Shown here: one piece after another, positions 36,481 through 48,123 of the stretch
Layout: the number at the start of each line of letters is the position of its first letter
How positions within the stretch are numbered: position 1 is the first letter of the stretch
NCBI RefSeq assembly: GCF_900103845.1
Contig: NZ_FNIJ01000024.1
Location: 24,460 to 88,459 of the forward strand
Source of the DNA: Pseudomonas jinjuensis
Lineage (GTDB): Bacteria; Pseudomonadota; Gammaproteobacteria; Pseudomonadales; Pseudomonadaceae
Direction of reading: 5' to 3'
Length of the DNA stretch: 64,000 bases
Program-made: the position numbers and the translations under genes
Notes under the pieces: generated by a model
What the model saw: only the letters and a program-made list of their open reading frames with translations
What the model was told of the DNA's origin: nothing
Database searches by the model: none

Positions 36481-37923
36481 ATGAGCGAGTTGTTGTCTTC
36501 CGTCAGCGAGCACCTGCTGGTCCCCGGCGGGCTGGATATCGAGCAATTGCCGCCGCTGCTGCATGAGCTGAGCGGCCCGGGCATCGATGCCGCGGACCTG
36601 TACTTCCAGAGCCAGGTGTCCGAGTCGTGGATGCTCGAGGACGGCATCGTCAAGGAAGGCAGCTTCCACATGGACCAGGGTGTCGGCGTGCGCGCGCAGT
36701 CCGGCGAGAAGACCGGCTTCGCCTACAGCAACGCCATCACCCGCGAGGCCCTGAGCCAGGCCGCGCAGGCCGCGCGCTCGATCTCCCGCGCCGGGCAGAA
36801 CGGCCGCGTGCAGGCCTTCAAGGCGGTGGCGCCGCAGCGCCTGTACCAGGGCGACAACCCGCTCGACGTGCTGAGCCGGGCGGAGAAGGTCGAGCTGCTG
36901 AAGCAGATCGACGCCGCCACCCGCGCCCTCGACCCGCGCATCCAGCAGGTCACCGTGAGCCTGTCCGGCGTCTGGGAGCAGGTGCTGGTGGCCGCGGCCG
37001 ACGGCTCGCTGGCGGCGGACATCCGCCCGCTGGTGCGTTTCAACGTTGGCGTGATCGTCGAGCAGAACGGCCGTCGCGAGCGCGGCGGGCACGGCGGCGG
37101 CGGGCGCACCGACTACCGTTATTTCCTTCAGGAGGACAGGGCCATGAGCTACGCCCGCGAGGCGTTGCGCCAGGCGCTGGTCAACCTGGAAGCGGTCCCG
37201 GCGCCGGCCGGCAGCCTGCCGGTGGTGATGGGCGCCGGCTGGTCCGGCGTGCTGCTGCACGAGGCGGTCGGCCATGGCCTGGAAGGCGATTTCAACCGCA
37301 AGGGCAGTTCCGCCTACAGCGGGCGGATGGGCGAGAAGGTCGCCTCCAGCCTGTGCACCATCGTCGACGACGGCACCCTGGCCGGTCGCCGCGGCTCGCT
37401 GTCGGTGGACGACGAAGGCACGCCGACCCAGTGCAACGTGCTGATCGAGAACGGCGTGCTCAAGGGCTACATGCAGGACAAGCTGAACGCCCGCCTGATG
37501 GGCGTGGCCCGCACCGGCAACGGCCGCCGCGAGTCCTACGCGCACCTGCCGATGCCGCGCATGACCAATACCTACATGCTGGCCGGACAGAGCGATCCGG
37601 CGGAAATCATCGCCTCGGTGGACAAGGGTATCTATTGCGCCAACCTCGGCGGCGGGCAGGTGGACATCACCAGCGGCAAGTTCGTCTTCGCCACCAGCGA
37701 GGCCTACCTGATCGAGAACGGCAAAATCACCCGTCCGGTGAAGGGCGCGACCCTGATCGGCAACGGTCCGGAAGTGATGAGCAGGGTGTCGATGGTCGGC
37801 AACGACCTGGCGCTGGACAGCGGCGTCGGCACCTGTGGCAAGGATGGGCAGTCGGTGCCGGTGGGCGTCGGCCAGCCGACCCTGAAGATCGACGCGATCA
37901 CCGTCGGCGGGACTGGCGCGTGA
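36481..37923 (+). CDS. tldD: Metalloprotease TldD
   Basis: A 480-residue TldD with the catalytic HExxxH motif at H260 ([12 protein letters not shown]) and the conserved [19 protein letters not shown] and [13 protein letters not shown] segments. It forms a heterodimer with TldE/PmbA, encoded 0.7 kb away on the same strand. The pair cleaves unfolded peptides and matures antibacterial peptides such as microcin B17 and, in Pseudomonas, takes part in CcdA/letD-type toxin or peptide turnover. Only TldD carries the metal site. Confidence 0.95.
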   Translation: MSELLSSVSEHLLVPGGLDIEQLPPLLHELSGPGIDAADLYFQSQVSESWMLEDGIVKEGSFHMDQGVGVRAQSGEKTGFAYSNAITREALSQAAQAARSISRAGQNGRVQAFKAVAPQRLYQGDNPLDVLSRAEKVELLKQIDAATRALDPRIQQVTVSLSGVWEQVLVAAADGSLAADIRPLVRFNVGVIVEQNGRRERGGHGGGGRTDYRYFLQEDRAMSYAREALRQALVNLEAVPAPAGSLPVVMGAGWSGVLLHEAVGHGLEGDFNRKGSSAYSGRMGEKVASSLCTIVDDGTLAGRRGSLSVDDEGTPTQCNVLIENGVLKGYMQDKLNARLMGVARTGNGRRESYAHLPMPRMTNTYMLAGQSDPAEIIASVDKGIYCANLGGGQVDITSGKFVFATSEAYLIENGKITRPVKGATLIGNGPEVMSRVSMVGNDLALDSGVGTCGKDGQSVPVGVGQPTLKIDAITVGGTGA

Positions 37924-37925
37924 GG

Positions 37926-38009
37926 CAGCTCCAGGCTTCAGGCGATAGGCCACAGGTTGGCGCGGCCGGTTATCCGCTTGCAGCCTGTAGCTTGTCGCTT
38001 GCGGCTGCC
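37926..38009. repeat. Degenerate inverted repeat of the CTTCAGGC/GCAGCCTG type
   Basis: The gap between convergent tldD and darP holds CAGGCTTCAGGCGATAGGCC (about 37932-37951) and, 30 bases on, CAGCCTGTAGCTTGTCGCTT. The halves are partly complementary, giving a loose hairpin that may end both transcripts. A similar element lies between hisD and hisC. Confidence 0.55.
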
Positions 38010-38010
38010 T

Positions 38011-38535
38011 TTAACGCAGGCCGCGTTTCAGCTCGTCCAGTTCGCGGATGTACTTGAAGATCTTCCGCGCGGCGGCCGGCGGCTTGTTGTGGGCAGCCTC
38101 GTGCTGGGCGTGGCGGATCAGTTGCAGCAGGTGCTGGCGGTCGCTGTCCGGATATTCGGCGAAGAAGCTCGCCAGGGCCTCGTCGCCGCCGCTGACCAGG
38201 CGATCGCGCCAGCGCTCGAGGGCGTGGAAGCGTTCGTTGTACTCGCGGGTCGAGCTGTCCAGCTGGTCGATCAGCGCGATGATGGCCTCGATGTCCTGGT
38301 CGCGCATCAGCTTGCCGATGTATTGCACGTGGCGTTTCTTGGCCACGTTGGCCTTGTGCTTGGGCGCGTCGGCCAATGCCTTGCGCAGCATGTCGGTAAG
38401 CGGCAGGCGGTCCAGTACATCGGGCTTGAGCGTGGTCAGGCGTTGACCGAGGTCCTGCAGGGCGTGCAGCTCGCGTTTGATCTGCGACTTGCTCTTCTCT
38501 TCGAAGAGCGAATCGTCGTCTTGAAATTCAGCCAT
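38011..38535 (-). CDS. darP: Ribosome-associated protein DarP (YjgA, DUF615)
   Basis: A 174-residue, highly charged helical protein from ATG 38535. It reads [20 protein letters not shown], then [13 protein letters not shown] and ends [18 protein letters not shown], all diagnostic of YjgA/DarP. The protein binds 50S precursors and promotes peptidyl-transferase-centre maturation. It is convergent with tldD and divergent from pmbA, an arrangement conserved in many gammaproteobacteria. Confidence 0.93.
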   Translation of the reverse strand: MAEFQDDDSLFEEKSKSQIKRELHALQDLGQRLTTLKPDVLDRLPLTDMLRKALADAPKHKANVAKKRHVQYIGKLMRDQDIEAIIALIDQLDSSTREYNERFHALERWRDRLVSGGDEALASFFAEYPDSDRQHLLQLIRHAQHEAAHNKPPAAARKIFKYIRELDELKRGLR

Positions 38536-38656
38536 GGCGGTGGTCCAGAAGAAAATGCCGCCATGATAACGAGTCGAGGGCCGCTTGTCCGGCCCGGCCG
38601 GATCGGCGCAGGGCGCGCACGCCCCGCCAGCGGCGCTTGAACAGGAGAGTGGTGCG

Positions 38657-40006
38657 ATGAACGAACATGCCACGGCCGTAGGGCCGGACGTCCTCCCGGA
38701 GCTGCGCGAGCAGGTCGAGCGGATCATTGCCGAGGCCAACCGCCAGGGTGCCAGCGCCTGCGAGGTGGCGGTGTCGGTGGAGCAGGGGCTGTCCACCAGC
38801 GTGCGCCAGGGCGAGGTGGAAACCGTCGAGTTCAACCGCGACCAGGGTTTCGGCATCACCCTGTACCTCGGCCAGCGCAAGGGCTCGGCGAGCACCTCGG
38901 CCACCGGCGAGGAGGCGATCCGCGAGACGGTCGCCGCCGCCCTGGCCATCGCCCGCCACGCTTCCGAAGACGATTGCGCCGGGCTGGCGGACAAGGCGCT
39001 GATGGCCCGCGAGATTGCCGACCTGGACCTCTACCACGCCTGGTCGCTGACCCCGGACCAGGCGGTGGAACGCGCGCTGGCCTGCGAGGCGGCGGCGTTC
39101 GCCACCGATCCGCGGGTGACCAAGGCCGACGGCACCACCCTGAACACCCACCAGGGCTGCCGCGTCTACGGCAACAGCCACGGCTTCGTCGGCGGCTACG
39201 CCAGCACCCGGCACAGCCTGAGCTGCGTGATGATCGCCGAGGGCGAAGGGCAGATGCAGCGCGACTATTGGTACGACGTCAATCGTCGCGGCGAGCTGCT
39301 CGACAGTCCCGAATCCATCGGCCGCCATGCGGCGCTGCGGGCGGCGCGCCGGCTGGGCGCGCGGCCGGTGCCGACGACCGAGGTGCCGGTGCTGTTCGCG
39401 CCGGAGATCGCCGTCGGCCTGTTCGGGCATTTCCTCGCGGCGATTTCCGGCGGCAACCTCTACCGCAAGTCGTCCTTCCTCGAAGGCACCCTTGGCCAGC
39501 GCCTGTTCCCGGAATGGCTGACCCTCGACGAGCGCCCGCTGCTGCGCGGCGCGCTGGGCAGCGCGGCGTTCGACAACGACGGCCTGGCGACCTACGCCAA
39601 GCCTTTCGTCGAGAACGGCAAGCTGGTGTCCTACGTGCTGGGCACCTATTCCGGCCGCAAGCTGGGCCTGCCGAGCACCGCCAACGCCGGCGGCGTGCAC
39701 AACCTGTTCGTCACCCATGGCGAATCCGACCAGGCTGCCCTGATCCGCCAGATGGGCCGTGGCCTGCTGGTGACCGAACTGATGGGGCAGGGCGTGAACC
39801 TGGTGACCGGCGACTACTCGCGCGGCGCCGGCGGCTACTGGGTGGAGAACGGTGAAATCCAGTTCCCGGTGCAGGAAGTCACCATCGCGGCGAACCTGCG
39901 CGACCTGTTCAAGGGCATCGTGGCGATCGGCAACGACATCGAGACCCGCGGCAACCTGCACACCGGTTCGGTGCTGGTGGAGCGCATGATGGTCGGCGGG
40001 AACTGA
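38657..40006 (+). CDS. pmbA: TldE/PmbA, partner subunit of TldD
   Basis: A 449-residue protein from ATG 38657 behind AGGAGA. It has the TldD/PmbA fold ([61 protein letters not shown]) and lacks the HExxxH metal site of TldD, as expected for TldE. It completes the TldD-TldE peptidase. A strong terminator follows. Confidence 0.95.
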   Translation: MNEHATAVGPDVLPELREQVERIIAEANRQGASACEVAVSVEQGLSTSVRQGEVETVEFNRDQGFGITLYLGQRKGSASTSATGEEAIRETVAAALAIARHASEDDCAGLADKALMAREIADLDLYHAWSLTPDQAVERALACEAAAFATDPRVTKADGTTLNTHQGCRVYGNSHGFVGGYASTRHSLSCVMIAEGEGQMQRDYWYDVNRRGELLDSPESIGRHAALRAARRLGARPVPTTEVPVLFAPEIAVGLFGHFLAAISGGNLYRKSSFLEGTLGQRLFPEWLTLDERPLLRGALGSAAFDNDGLATYAKPFVENGKLVSYVLGTYSGRKLGLPSTANAGGVHNLFVTHGESDQAALIRQMGRGLLVTELMGQGVNLVTGDYSRGAGGYWVENGEIQFPVQEVTIAANLRDLFKGIVAIGNDIETRGNLHTGSVLVERMMVGGN

Positions 40007-40040
40007 TTCCCGCGATTCCGCACTTCCTTACCCGTCCCGG

Positions 40041-40078
40041 CAAGCCGCTCTTCCCGAGCGGCTTGTCTTTTTCTTTTT
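40041..40078 (+). terminator. Terminator after pmbA
   Basis: Arms CAAGCCGCTC (40041-40050) and GAGCGGCTTG (40056-40065) with a five-base loop, followed by TCTTTTTCTTTTT. Confidence 0.92.
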
Positions 40079-40085
40079 CGCAAAC

Positions 40086-40104
40086 AATAATCAATCTCAT
40101 TATC
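40086..40104. promoter_or_regulatory. Fur box upstream of fagA-fumC
   Basis: AATAATCAATCTCATTATC matches the 19-base Fur consensus (GATAATGATAATCATTATC) at 14 positions, with the right half perfect. It lies 15 bases before the fagA ATG in an AT-rich island. The gene name fagA (Fur-associated gene) reflects the same arrangement in P. aeruginosa. Low iron should derepress fagA-fumC. Confidence 0.8.
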
Positions 40105-40119
40105 TCTTGAGGGATTGTC

Positions 40120-40504
40120 ATGTTTGCGCAACTCGAAAGCCCGGTGCTCGGCCGCTGGTACTGGATGAGCACCCGCATCCGCTGCGCCCTGCAGCCCGAC
40201 GAACCGCGCCTGCTGGACCTGTTCCTCAACGAAACGCGCTACCTGATCGCCTGGGAGCGCGTGCCGGCCTGGCTGCTGTTCGAGAAGTGCTACCAGCTCT
40301 TCCTCGATACCGCCCACGACATCGCCCTGCCCTGGCACTGGCGCGTGCAGTGCCTCAACCACGCCTACCGGCCGTTCCACGAACTGCAGTGCCTGGTCCG
40401 CAGCCGCGAGCAGCGCTGCCGCCTGCACCAACTGGCGATGCGCCTGGCGAACCAGGACATGCAGCCATCCCTGAGTTACCACGAACCGCAAGAAGGAATC
40501 GAGA

Positions 40505-40512
<8 letters not shown>
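40120..40512 (+). CDS. fagA: FagA, Fur-associated protein
   Basis: A 130-residue soluble protein with no signal peptide, rich in Trp, His, Cys and Arg (GRWYWMSTRIRCALQPDEPR; CYQLFLDTAHDIALPWHWRV). It fits the FagA family found upstream of fumC in Pseudomonas; its function is unknown. It follows a Fur box and overlaps fumC by eight bases, so the two are translated together. Confidence 0.88.
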
Positions 40513-41881
<1,369 letters not shown>

Positions 41882-42032
41882 TACCTCGCAGATCCGCGTA
41901 CCTGCGCCCGACGGGGGCGATGCTGTTGGTGGTGGCGCGGGAGATCATGCCCGGGTCGCCGCGCCATGGGGAAACCGGCGCGGCGACTCGTGGGCTGATG
42001 TTGGTGGGGATGGCGCTGGAGGGGGGGGCGCG

Positions 42033-42305
42033 TTACTCGCCTTCGTCGAACTTGTTGTTGATCAGCTCGACCAGCGCCTGCAGCGCGGCTTCGTCCTGCT
42101 CGCCTTCCGTACTGAGGTGCAGGTTGGTGCCCTTGCCGGCGGCGAGCATCATCACCGACATGATGCTCTTGCCGTCGACGTAGCTTTCCGGGCTGCGCCC
42201 GACACGGATCTGACAAGGAAAGCGCCCCGCCACGCCGACGAACTTTGCGGCCGCACGTGCATGCAGACCGAGCTTGTTGATGATGGTGATTTCGAGGGCG
42301 GGCAT
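42033..42305 (-). CDS. ptsO: NPr, phosphocarrier of the nitrogen PTS
   Basis: A 90-residue HPr-like protein with the phosphorylated histidine H15 in KLGLHARAAAKFV and the conserved DGKSIMSVMMLAAGKG around the Ser-46 site. It passes phosphate from EI-Ntr (PtsP) to PtsN. It is the last gene of the rpoN cluster. The 151-base gap to fumC shows no recognisable gene. Confidence 0.94.
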   Translation of the reverse strand: MPALEITIINKLGLHARAAAKFVGVAGRFPCQIRVGRSPESYVDGKSIMSVMMLAAGKGTNLHLSTEGEQDEAALQALVELINNKFDEGE

Positions 42306-42337
42306 CGCGAGGGGCTGTCCTTTTGTTGTGTGTTGCG

Positions 42338-43195
42338 CTAGCTCAGGTCGCGGTGGCGAATCTGTACGTTCTGCAGGGTTTCGACGAGTGCCTTGCCGAG
42401 GCGTTCGGCTATGTATACCGAGCGATGATGACCGCCGGTGCAGCCGATGGCGATGGTGACGTAGGCGCGGTTGCTGGCGGCGAAGCGTGGCAGCCACTTG
42501 TTCAGGTAGGCGAGGATGTCCTGGTACATCTCCTCGACGTCGGGCTGAGCGGCCAGGTATTCCTGCACTTCGCGGTCCTGTCCGGACAGCTCGCGGAGCT
42601 CGGATTTCCAGTAGGGATTGGGCAGGCAGCGCACGTCGAAGACCAGGTCGGCGTCGATCGGCATGCCGCGCTTGAAACCGAAGGACTCGACCAGGAACGC
42701 GGTGCCCAGCGCCGGCTTGTTCAGCAGGCGCAGCTTGAGCACGTCGCGCAGCTGGTAGAGATTCAGGTGCGTGGTGTTCAGCTTGAGGTCGGCGAGATCG
42801 GCGATCGGTGCGAGCAACTTGCGCTCGTCGGCGATGGCTTCGGCCAGGGAGCGTGCATCGGTGGTCAGCGGGTGGCGCCGGCGGGTCTCGGAGAAGCGCT
42901 TGAGCAGCGTCTCGTCGTCGGCGTCCAGGTACAGCACGTCGCACTGGATGTGCTTGTCGCGGGCTTCCTGGAGCAGCTCGGGGAAGCGCTGCAGCTGGCT
43001 CGGCAGGTTGCGCGCGTCGATGGATACCGCGACCTGCGGATGCAGCAGCTCGGTATGCAGCAGCGCGCGCTGGGCGAGATCGGGCAGCAGGCTGGCCGGC
43101 AGGTTGTCGATGCAGTAGAAGCCGTTGTCTTCCAGCACATTGAGCGCCGTGCTCTTGCCCGAGCCGGAAAGGCCGCTGACGATGATCAGGCGCAT
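42338..43195 (-). CDS. rapZ: RapZ/YvcJ nucleotide-binding protein
   Basis: A 285-residue P-loop protein: Walker [11 protein letters not shown] at residues 7-16, [14 protein letters not shown], and the C-terminal [21 protein letters not shown] that in E. coli RapZ binds small RNAs and glucosamine-6-phosphate. It probably tunes amino-sugar supply for the envelope, though the E. coli GlmY/GlmZ RNAs are not known here. It sits six bases after ptsN. Confidence 0.93.
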   Translation of the reverse strand: MRLIIVSGLSGSGKSTALNVLEDNGFYCIDNLPASLLPDLAQRALLHTELLHPQVAVSIDARNLPSQLQRFPELLQEARDKHIQCDVLYLDADDETLLKRFSETRRRHPLTTDARSLAEAIADERKLLAPIADLADLKLNTTHLNLYQLRDVLKLRLLNKPALGTAFLVESFGFKRGMPIDADLVFDVRCLPNPYWKSELRELSGQDREVQEYLAAQPDVEEMYQDILAYLNKWLPRFAASNRAYVTIAIGCTGGHHRSVYIAERLGKALVETLQNVQIRHRDLS

Positions 43196-43201
43196 GGCTG
43201 A

Positions 43202-43666
43202 TTACCGGCCGTTCTGCACGTCCACCACGATCTGGTACAGCTCCTCGCCATTGCGCGCGCGGCGCAGGCGGTCGCGTACCTCGGAGCGGTCGAGCATGGA
43301 AGCGATCTGCCGCAGCAGTTCCAGGTGTTCCTCGGTGGCTGCCTCGGGCACCAGCAGGACGAACAGCAGGTCCACCGGCGCGGCGTCCAGCGCGTCGAAG
43401 TCGACCGGGGCGTCCAGGTGCAGGATGGCGCTGATCGGCGCCTCGCAACCGCTGAGGCGGCAGTGGGGGATGGCGATGCCATTGCCGAAGCCGGTGGAGC
43501 CCAGGCGTTCACGGGCCACCAGGCTTTCGAATATGTCTTGCGCGTCGAAACCCGGAAGTTCCCGGGCGATCAGGTTGGCGATTTGTTCGAGGACGCGCTT
43601 CTTGCTGCCGCCCGGCACGTTCACGAGGGAACGGCCGGGGGTCAGGATCTGCTCAAGTCGGATCAT
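43202..43666 (-). CDS. ptsN: PtsN, EIIA of the nitrogen PTS
   Basis: A 154-residue EIIA-Ntr with phosphorylated H68 in GNGIAIPHCRL and the APVDLLFVLLVPEAATEEHL segment. It is the end acceptor of the PtsP-PtsO chain and regulates potassium transport, carbon storage and sigma-54-related processes in pseudomonads. It is encoded with rpoN in nearly all gammaproteobacteria. Confidence 0.95.
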   Translation of the reverse strand: MIRLEQILTPGRSLVNVPGGSKKRVLEQIANLIARELPGFDAQDIFESLVARERLGSTGFGNGIAIPHCRLSGCEAPISAILHLDAPVDFDALDAAPVDLLFVLLVPEAATEEHLELLRQIASMLDRSEVRDRLRRARNGEELYQIVVDVQNGR

Positions 43667-43675
43667 AGGGAGGGG

Positions 43676-43984
43676 TTAGCGAACTCCAACACCTTGCTGG
43701 CGTTCGAGGAACTTTTCCTTGTGCTTGATGAGCTGACGGTCGAGCTTGTCGGTCAGCAGGTCGATGGCTGCATACATGTCTTCATGTTCGGCGCAGGCTA
43801 CAACTTCGCCACCTGCGATGTGCAGGGTGGCCTCGATCTTCTGCTTCAGCTTCTCGACCTCCATGATGACCTGAACATTGGTGATCTTGTCGAAGTGGCG
43901 CTCCAGACGGCTGAGTTTCTCGCCGACATAGTCGCGCAGGGCGTCGGTCACATCCAGTTGATGGCCACTGATGTTGACTTGCAT
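43676..43984 (-). CDS. hpf: Ribosome hibernation promoting factor (short HPF)
   Basis: A 102-residue S30AE-domain protein (MQVNISGHQLDVTDALRDYV, EATLHIAGGEVVACAEHEDMYAAIDLL). It binds the 30S decoding region and promotes 100S dimers in stationary phase; in P. aeruginosa HPF keeps ribosomes intact during starvation. It follows rpoN by 78 bases that include a hairpin. Confidence 0.95.
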   Translation of the reverse strand: MQVNISGHQLDVTDALRDYVGEKLSRLERHFDKITNVQVIMEVEKLKQKIEATLHIAGGEVVACAEHEDMYAAIDLLTDKLDRQLIKHKEKFLERQQGVGVR

Positions 43985-44015
43985 ACCGCTTTCTCCTTGT
44001 TACCCGTGTAAAAGT

Positions 44016-44035
44016 GGCAGGTTAATCAACCTGCC
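44016..44035 (-). terminator. Hairpin between rpoN and hpf
   Basis: GGCAGGTT and AACCTGCC enclose a four-base loop; on the minus strand the stem is followed by ACTTTTAC. It may partly terminate rpoN transcripts or set the hpf 5' end. Confidence 0.5.
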
Positions 44036-44062
44036 GCCGGATCACTTTGGTGTGGGTCAACG

Positions 44063-45556
44063 TCATATCAGCCGCTTGCGTTCGCTCGAGGGGGCAATCC
44101 CTAGGGATTCTCGATACTTGGCGACGGTACGACGTGCCACCTGAATGCCCTGTGCCTCCAGTAAACCAGCGATCTTGCTGTCGCTCAATGGCTTTTTCGG
44201 ACTTTCTGCCGCAACCAGTTTCTTGATGATGGCGCGGATCGCGGTGGACGAGCATTCGCCGCCTTCGGAGGTGCTGACGTGGCTGGAGAAGAAGTACTTC
44301 AGCTCGAAGATGCCGCGCGGCGTATGCATGAATTTCTGCGTGGTGACCCGTGAAATGGTCGACTCGTGCATGCCCACCGCCTCGGCGATGTCGTGCAGCA
44401 CCAGCGGCTTCATGGCTTCCTCGCCGTAGTCGAGGAAGCCGCGCTGATGCTCGACGATCTGCGTGGCGACCTTCATCAGCGTCTCGTTGCGGCTCTGCAG
44501 GCTCTTGATGAACCAGCGCGCCTCCTGCAGCTGGTTGCGCATGAAGGTGTTGTCCGCGCTGGCGTCGGCGCGGCGCACCAGGCCGGCGTACTGCGGATTG
44601 ACGCGCAGGCGCGGCATCGCTTCCTGGTTCAGCTCCACCAGCCAGCGGTCGTTGTGCTTGCGCACGATGACGTCCGGAACCACGTATTCCGCTTCGCCGG
44701 ATTCGATCTGCGAGCCCGGCCGCGGGTGCAGCGACTGGATCAGCTCGACGATCTCGCGCAGTTCGTCCTCCTTGACCCGCATGCGCCGCATCAGCTGGCT
44801 GTAGTCGCGGCTGCCGAGCAGGTCGAGGTGGTCGCCGACCAGGCGCTGCGCCTCGGCCAGGAACGGCGTGTCGGCGGGCATCTGGCGCAGTTGCAGGAGC
44901 AGGCATTCGCGCAGGTTGCGCGCGCCCACGCCGGCGGGTTCGAGCTGCTGGATGCGGCGCAGGACGACTTCGACCTCGTCCATCTCCACGCCCAGTTCCG
45001 GATCGATGGAAGAGAGGATGTCCTCCAGGGACTCCGCCAGGTAGCCGTCGTCATTGATGCCGTCGATGATGCTGAGGGCGATCAGCCGGTCGGTATCGGA
45101 CATCGGCGTCAGGTTCAGCTGCCACTGCAGGTGGCTCTGCAGGCTCTCGCCGGCCGAGGTGCGGGAGGTGAAGTCCCACTCGTCATCGTCGCTGCTGGGC
45201 AGGCTGCTGGCGCTGGTCTGGTAGATGTCTTCCCAGGCGGTGTCCACCGGCAGCTCGTTGGGGATGCGTTCGCCCCATTGTTCCTCGTCGAGGCTGTCGA
45301 CGGTCGGGGTGGTGGTTTCCTGGAAGCTGGAGTCCTGGGGGGCGGCGTTGCTGTTTTCGGCGCCGTCGGCAAGGGGGTCGCTGCTGTCGAAGTCCTCGCC
45401 GTCCTCCTGGCGCTCGAGCATCGGGTTGGATTCCAGCGCTTCCTGAATCTCCTGCTGCAGATCCAGGGTGGAAAGTTGGAGCAGTCGGATGGCCTGTTGC
45501 AGCTGCGGAGTCATCGTCAGCTGCTGACCCATCTTGAGGACGAGCGATGGTTTCAT
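44063..45556 (-). CDS. rpoN: RNA polymerase sigma-54 factor RpoN
   Basis: A 497-residue sigma-54 from ATG 45556. Region I ([29 protein letters not shown]) is the Gln/Leu-rich enhancer-responsive part. An acidic region II follows (about 60-115), then the core-binding domain, a helix-turn-helix (about 365-390) and the RpoN box [17 protein letters not shown] near the C-terminus. It directs transcription of nitrogen, flagellar and pilus genes with enhancer-binding activators. Confidence 0.98.
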   Translation of the reverse strand: MKPSLVLKMGQQLTMTPQLQQAIRLLQLSTLDLQQEIQEALESNPMLERQEDGEDFDSSDPLADGAENSNAAPQDSSFQETTTPTVDSLDEEQWGERIPNELPVDTAWEDIYQTSASSLPSSDDDEWDFTSRTSAGESLQSHLQWQLNLTPMSDTDRLIALSIIDGINDDGYLAESLEDILSSIDPELGVEMDEVEVVLRRIQQLEPAGVGARNLRECLLLQLRQMPADTPFLAEAQRLVGDHLDLLGSRDYSQLMRRMRVKEDELREIVELIQSLHPRPGSQIESGEAEYVVPDVIVRKHNDRWLVELNQEAMPRLRVNPQYAGLVRRADASADNTFMRNQLQEARWFIKSLQSRNETLMKVATQIVEHQRGFLDYGEEAMKPLVLHDIAEAVGMHESTISRVTTQKFMHTPRGIFELKYFFSSHVSTSEGGECSSTAIRAIIKKLVAAESPKKPLSDSKIAGLLEAQGIQVARRTVAKYRESLGIAPSSERKRLI

Positions 45557-45735
45557 GGCAGGAACTAGGCACCTTGTTCGCTGGCGCGGGAAGCGCCATA
45601 TCCACGGCTGCGGACGCCGGAATGGGAACTCGGGCGCCGCGAGGAGAAGCAAATTATATGCCTGAGTTTCCGGGGTTTGCCTAGAGCAATCCTGATTTAT
45701 TACGAGGACATTTCAGACGAAGGGCGCAGAAGGAA

Positions 45736-45760
45736 ATCCCCGGCGCTTTCGGCCGGGGAT
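45736..45760 (-). terminator. Hairpin after lptB
   Basis: ATCCCCGGC (45736-45744) and GCCGGGGAT (45752-45760) form a nine-pair stem; the minus-strand tail is TTCCTT. It separates the lpt genes from rpoN, suggesting that rpoN has its own promoter in the 212-base gap. Confidence 0.6.
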
Positions 45761-45768
45761 GGAGGGGG

Positions 45769-46494
45769 TCAGAGACGGAACTCGTGTCCCAGATAGACTT
45801 CCTTGACCAGGTCGTTGGCCAGGATGGTGGCGGAGTCGCCTTCGGCGATCAGCTGGCCGTCGTTGACGATGTAGGCGGTCTCGCAGATATCCAGGGTCTC
45901 GCGGACGTTGTGATCGGTGATCAGTACGCCGATGCCCTTGTTCTTGAGGTGGTGGATGATCTGCTTGATGTCGTTGACCGAGATCGGGTCGACGCCGGCG
46001 AAGGGTTCGTCGAGAAGGATGAATTTCGGCGCGCTGGCCAGGGCCCGGGCGATCTCCACGCGGCGCCGCTCGCCGCCGGACAGGCTCATGCCGAGGTTGT
46101 CGCGGATGTGGTGGATGTGGAATTCCTCGAGCAGGCCTTCCAGCGCCTGCTGGCGCCCGGCGCGATCGAGATCGGCGCGGGTTTCCAGGATCGCCATGAT
46201 GTTGTCGGCCACCGACAGCTTGCGGAAGATCGAGGCTTCCTGCGGCAGATAGCCGATGCCGGAGCGGGCGCGGCCGTGCATCGGCAGGTGGGTGACGTCC
46301 TGCTCGTCGATGCGCACCACGCCCTGGTCGGCGCGGATCAGCCCGACGATCATGTAGAAGCAGGTGGTCTTGCCGGCGCCGTTCGGGCCGAGAAGGCCGA
46401 CGATCTGCCCGCTTTCGATGCTCATGCTGACATCACGGACGACCTGGCGGCCTTTGTAACTCTTGGCGAGGTGCTGGGCTTTGAGCGTAGCCAT
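45769..46494 (-). CDS. lptB: LPS export ABC transporter ATP-binding protein LptB
   Basis: A 241-residue ATPase: Walker [10 protein letters not shown] (about 36-44), [13 protein letters not shown] at the Q-loop, signature [15 protein letters not shown], Walker [14 protein letters not shown] and switch histidine in [10 protein letters not shown]. It powers LPS extraction by LptB2FG. The start overlaps the lptA stop by one base. Confidence 0.97.
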   Translation of the reverse strand: MATLKAQHLAKSYKGRQVVRDVSMSIESGQIVGLLGPNGAGKTTCFYMIVGLIRADQGVVRIDEQDVTHLPMHGRARSGIGYLPQEASIFRKLSVADNIMAILETRADLDRAGRQQALEGLLEEFHIHHIRDNLGMSLSGGERRRVEIARALASAPKFILLDEPFAGVDPISVNDIKQIIHHLKNKGIGVLITDHNVRETLDICETAYIVNDGQLIAEGDSATILANDLVKEVYLGHEFRL

Positions 46495-47030
46495 TACTGC
46501 GCTTGATCCTGCTTCTTCTTGGGCTGGATGACCATGTCGATGCGCGGCCGCGGCGTGGTGACCTGGGAGCCCGTGGCTCGGCCGGCGTTGACGATCTGGC
46601 GCTGGGTGTCATAGACGATCTTCTCGCCTTCGAAGGTGTTGCCTTCCTGGATCACCTTGGCCTGGTCGATCAGGATCACGCGATTCTGCGTCACGAAATA
46701 CTGGATGGTGATGCCGTAGGCCTGGGTGATCGGCTTGTCCACCTCGGGCTTCTGCTCGAAGTAGGCGGGCTTGCCCACCGAGGTGACGATCTCGATGTCG
46801 CCCTCCTTGTTCTGCTTGAGCGTGACGGTGTGGCCGGTCAGCTTCATGCTGCCCTGGGTCACGATCACGTCGCCGCGATAGACGGCGACCCCCTGCCGGT
46901 CATCCAGTTCGGCGCTGTCGGCCTGGACCCGGATGGGCTGCTCGCGGTCCGTCGGCAGGGCCCAGGCGGCTGGGCTGCCGATGGCTGCGGCGAGGCTGAG
47001 AAGTAAGGGAAGGGTGTTAACGAGCCTCAT
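46494..47030 (-). CDS. lptA: Periplasmic LPS bridge protein LptA (LptH)
   Basis: A 178-residue exported OstA-like protein (signal [20 protein letters not shown] to AAWA). It contains the beta-jellyroll pattern [38 protein letters not shown]. It forms the periplasmic bridge that carries LPS from LptC to LptD; the Pseudomonas protein is often called LptH. It overlaps lptC by 14 bases. The tail is Lys/Gln-rich. Confidence 0.94.
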   Translation of the reverse strand: MRLVNTLPLLLSLAAAIGSPAAWALPTDREQPIRVQADSAELDDRQGVAVYRGDVIVTQGSMKLTGHTVTLKQNKEGDIEIVTSVGKPAYFEQKPEVDKPITQAYGITIQYFVTQNRVILIDQAKVIQEGNTFEGEKIVYDTQRQIVNAGRATGSQVTTPRPRIDMVIQPKKKQDQAQ

Positions 47031-47589
47031 GCTGACCTCTTACATTGGACAGCAGGAGCATCCGGCTGTCTTTCAGATACGCTTTCATTCCTTTCGCCGT
47101 GGTCACCCCGCTGGGTTCCTCGATCCGCACGGGCTGCTCGGTCTGCGCAAGGTCGTCGTCGGGGAAGACCGTCAGGCGCGTGGTGGTGAGCAGCAGCGAG
47201 CGCCCCTTGGCGTCGGTGCGGGCCACCCGGACGTCGTCGATCAGTTCCACCTGCTTGCCGCCGGGGGCGACCTCGGCGCGCACGCTCTGCACATGCCAGG
47301 GCTGCGGCTCGTCGCGGTAGATGTACAGGTCCGGCGTGGTCACGTCGGTGATGTCGGTGGCCTTCTGGTGTTCCAGTTTCTCGGCGGTCATCTCGTACTC
47401 GAGCGATCCGTCGGCGCGGTACTGGATGCTGTGCGCGTTCATCGCGTAATAGTCGATGGCCTCGCTGGGCTGCGGCCTGGGTTGTCCCTCGCTGAACAGG
47501 TCGAGGCGGACGTTCCAGTAGTAGCCGAGGGCGATCAGCAGTACCGCGATCAGGATCAGCAGGAGCTTTTGACGGAGAGTCTTCGGCAT
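47017..47589 (-). CDS. lptC: LPS export protein LptC
   Basis: A 190-residue bitopic protein with an N-terminal anchor (LLLILIAVLLIALGYYW, about 8-24) and an LptC jellyroll domain (YRADGSLEYEMTAEKLEHQK, GRSLLLTTTRLTVFPDDDLA). It receives LPS from LptB2FG and passes it to LptA. Same operon as kdsC upstream and lptA downstream. Confidence 0.94.
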   Translation of the reverse strand: MPKTLRQKLLLILIAVLLIALGYYWNVRLDLFSEGQPRPQPSEAIDYYAMNAHSIQYRADGSLEYEMTAEKLEHQKATDITDVTTPDLYIYRDEPQPWHVQSVRAEVAPGGKQVELIDDVRVARTDAKGRSLLLTTTRLTVFPDDDLAQTEQPVRIEEPSGVTTAKGMKAYLKDSRMLLLSNVRGQHEAR

Positions 47590-47598
47590 TGGTCGGCT

Positions 47599-48123
47599 CT
47601 AGAGATAGGCACCTTGCGCGGCTTCGAGATTGCCCTGGGCGTCGAGGATCAGCTCGCAGAACTCCCGCGCCGCGCCTTCGCCGCCGCGCGCCTGGGTCAC
47701 CCCGTGGGCGTGCCGGCGCACGAACGCGTCCGCATTGGCCACGGCCATGCCCAGGCCGACCCGGCGGATCACCGGCAGGTCGGGCAGGTCGTCGCCCAGG
47801 TAGGCGACTTCCTCATAGCCTAGCCCGAGTTCGGCGAGCAGTTGGTCGAGCACCACCAGTTTGTCCTCGCGGCCCTGGTACAGGTGCTGGATGCCCAGGT
47901 TCTGCGCGCGGCGTTCCACCACCGGGCTCTTGCGCCCGCTGATGATCGCGGTCTGCACGCCGGAGGCGATGAGCATCTTGATGCCGTGACCGTCCAGGGT
48001 GTTGAAGGTCTTGAATTCGCCGCCGTCGGGCAGGAAATACAGCTTGCCGTCGGTCAGTACGCCGTCGACGTCGAATACCGCCAGGCGCACGGCCAGGGCG
48101 CGTTGCAGCAGTTCTGCGCTCAT
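47599..48123 (-). CDS. kdsC: KDO 8-phosphate phosphatase KdsC
   Basis: A 174-residue HAD phosphatase of the tetrameric C0 type: nucleophile motif FDVDGVLTDG (about 17-26), AIISGR, and motif IV GDDLPDLPVI. It makes free KDO from KDO-8-phosphate for lipid A core. It abuts kdsD without a gap. Confidence 0.95.
   Translation of the reverse strand: MSAELLQRALAVRLAVFDVDGVLTDGKLYFLPDGGEFKTFNTLDGHGIKMLIASGVQTAIISGRKSPVVERRAQNLGIQHLYQGREDKLVVLDQLLAELGLGYEEVAYLGDDLPDLPVIRRVGLGMAVANADAFVRRHAHGVTQARGGEGAAREFCELILDAQGNLEAAQGAYL

Noticed and set aside
41882..42032. Possible remnant gene in the fumC-ptsO gap
   Set aside because: The minus strand gives a short stretch (PGMISRATTNSIAPVG) that looks faintly protein-like, but it has no start, no ribosome site and no family I recognise.
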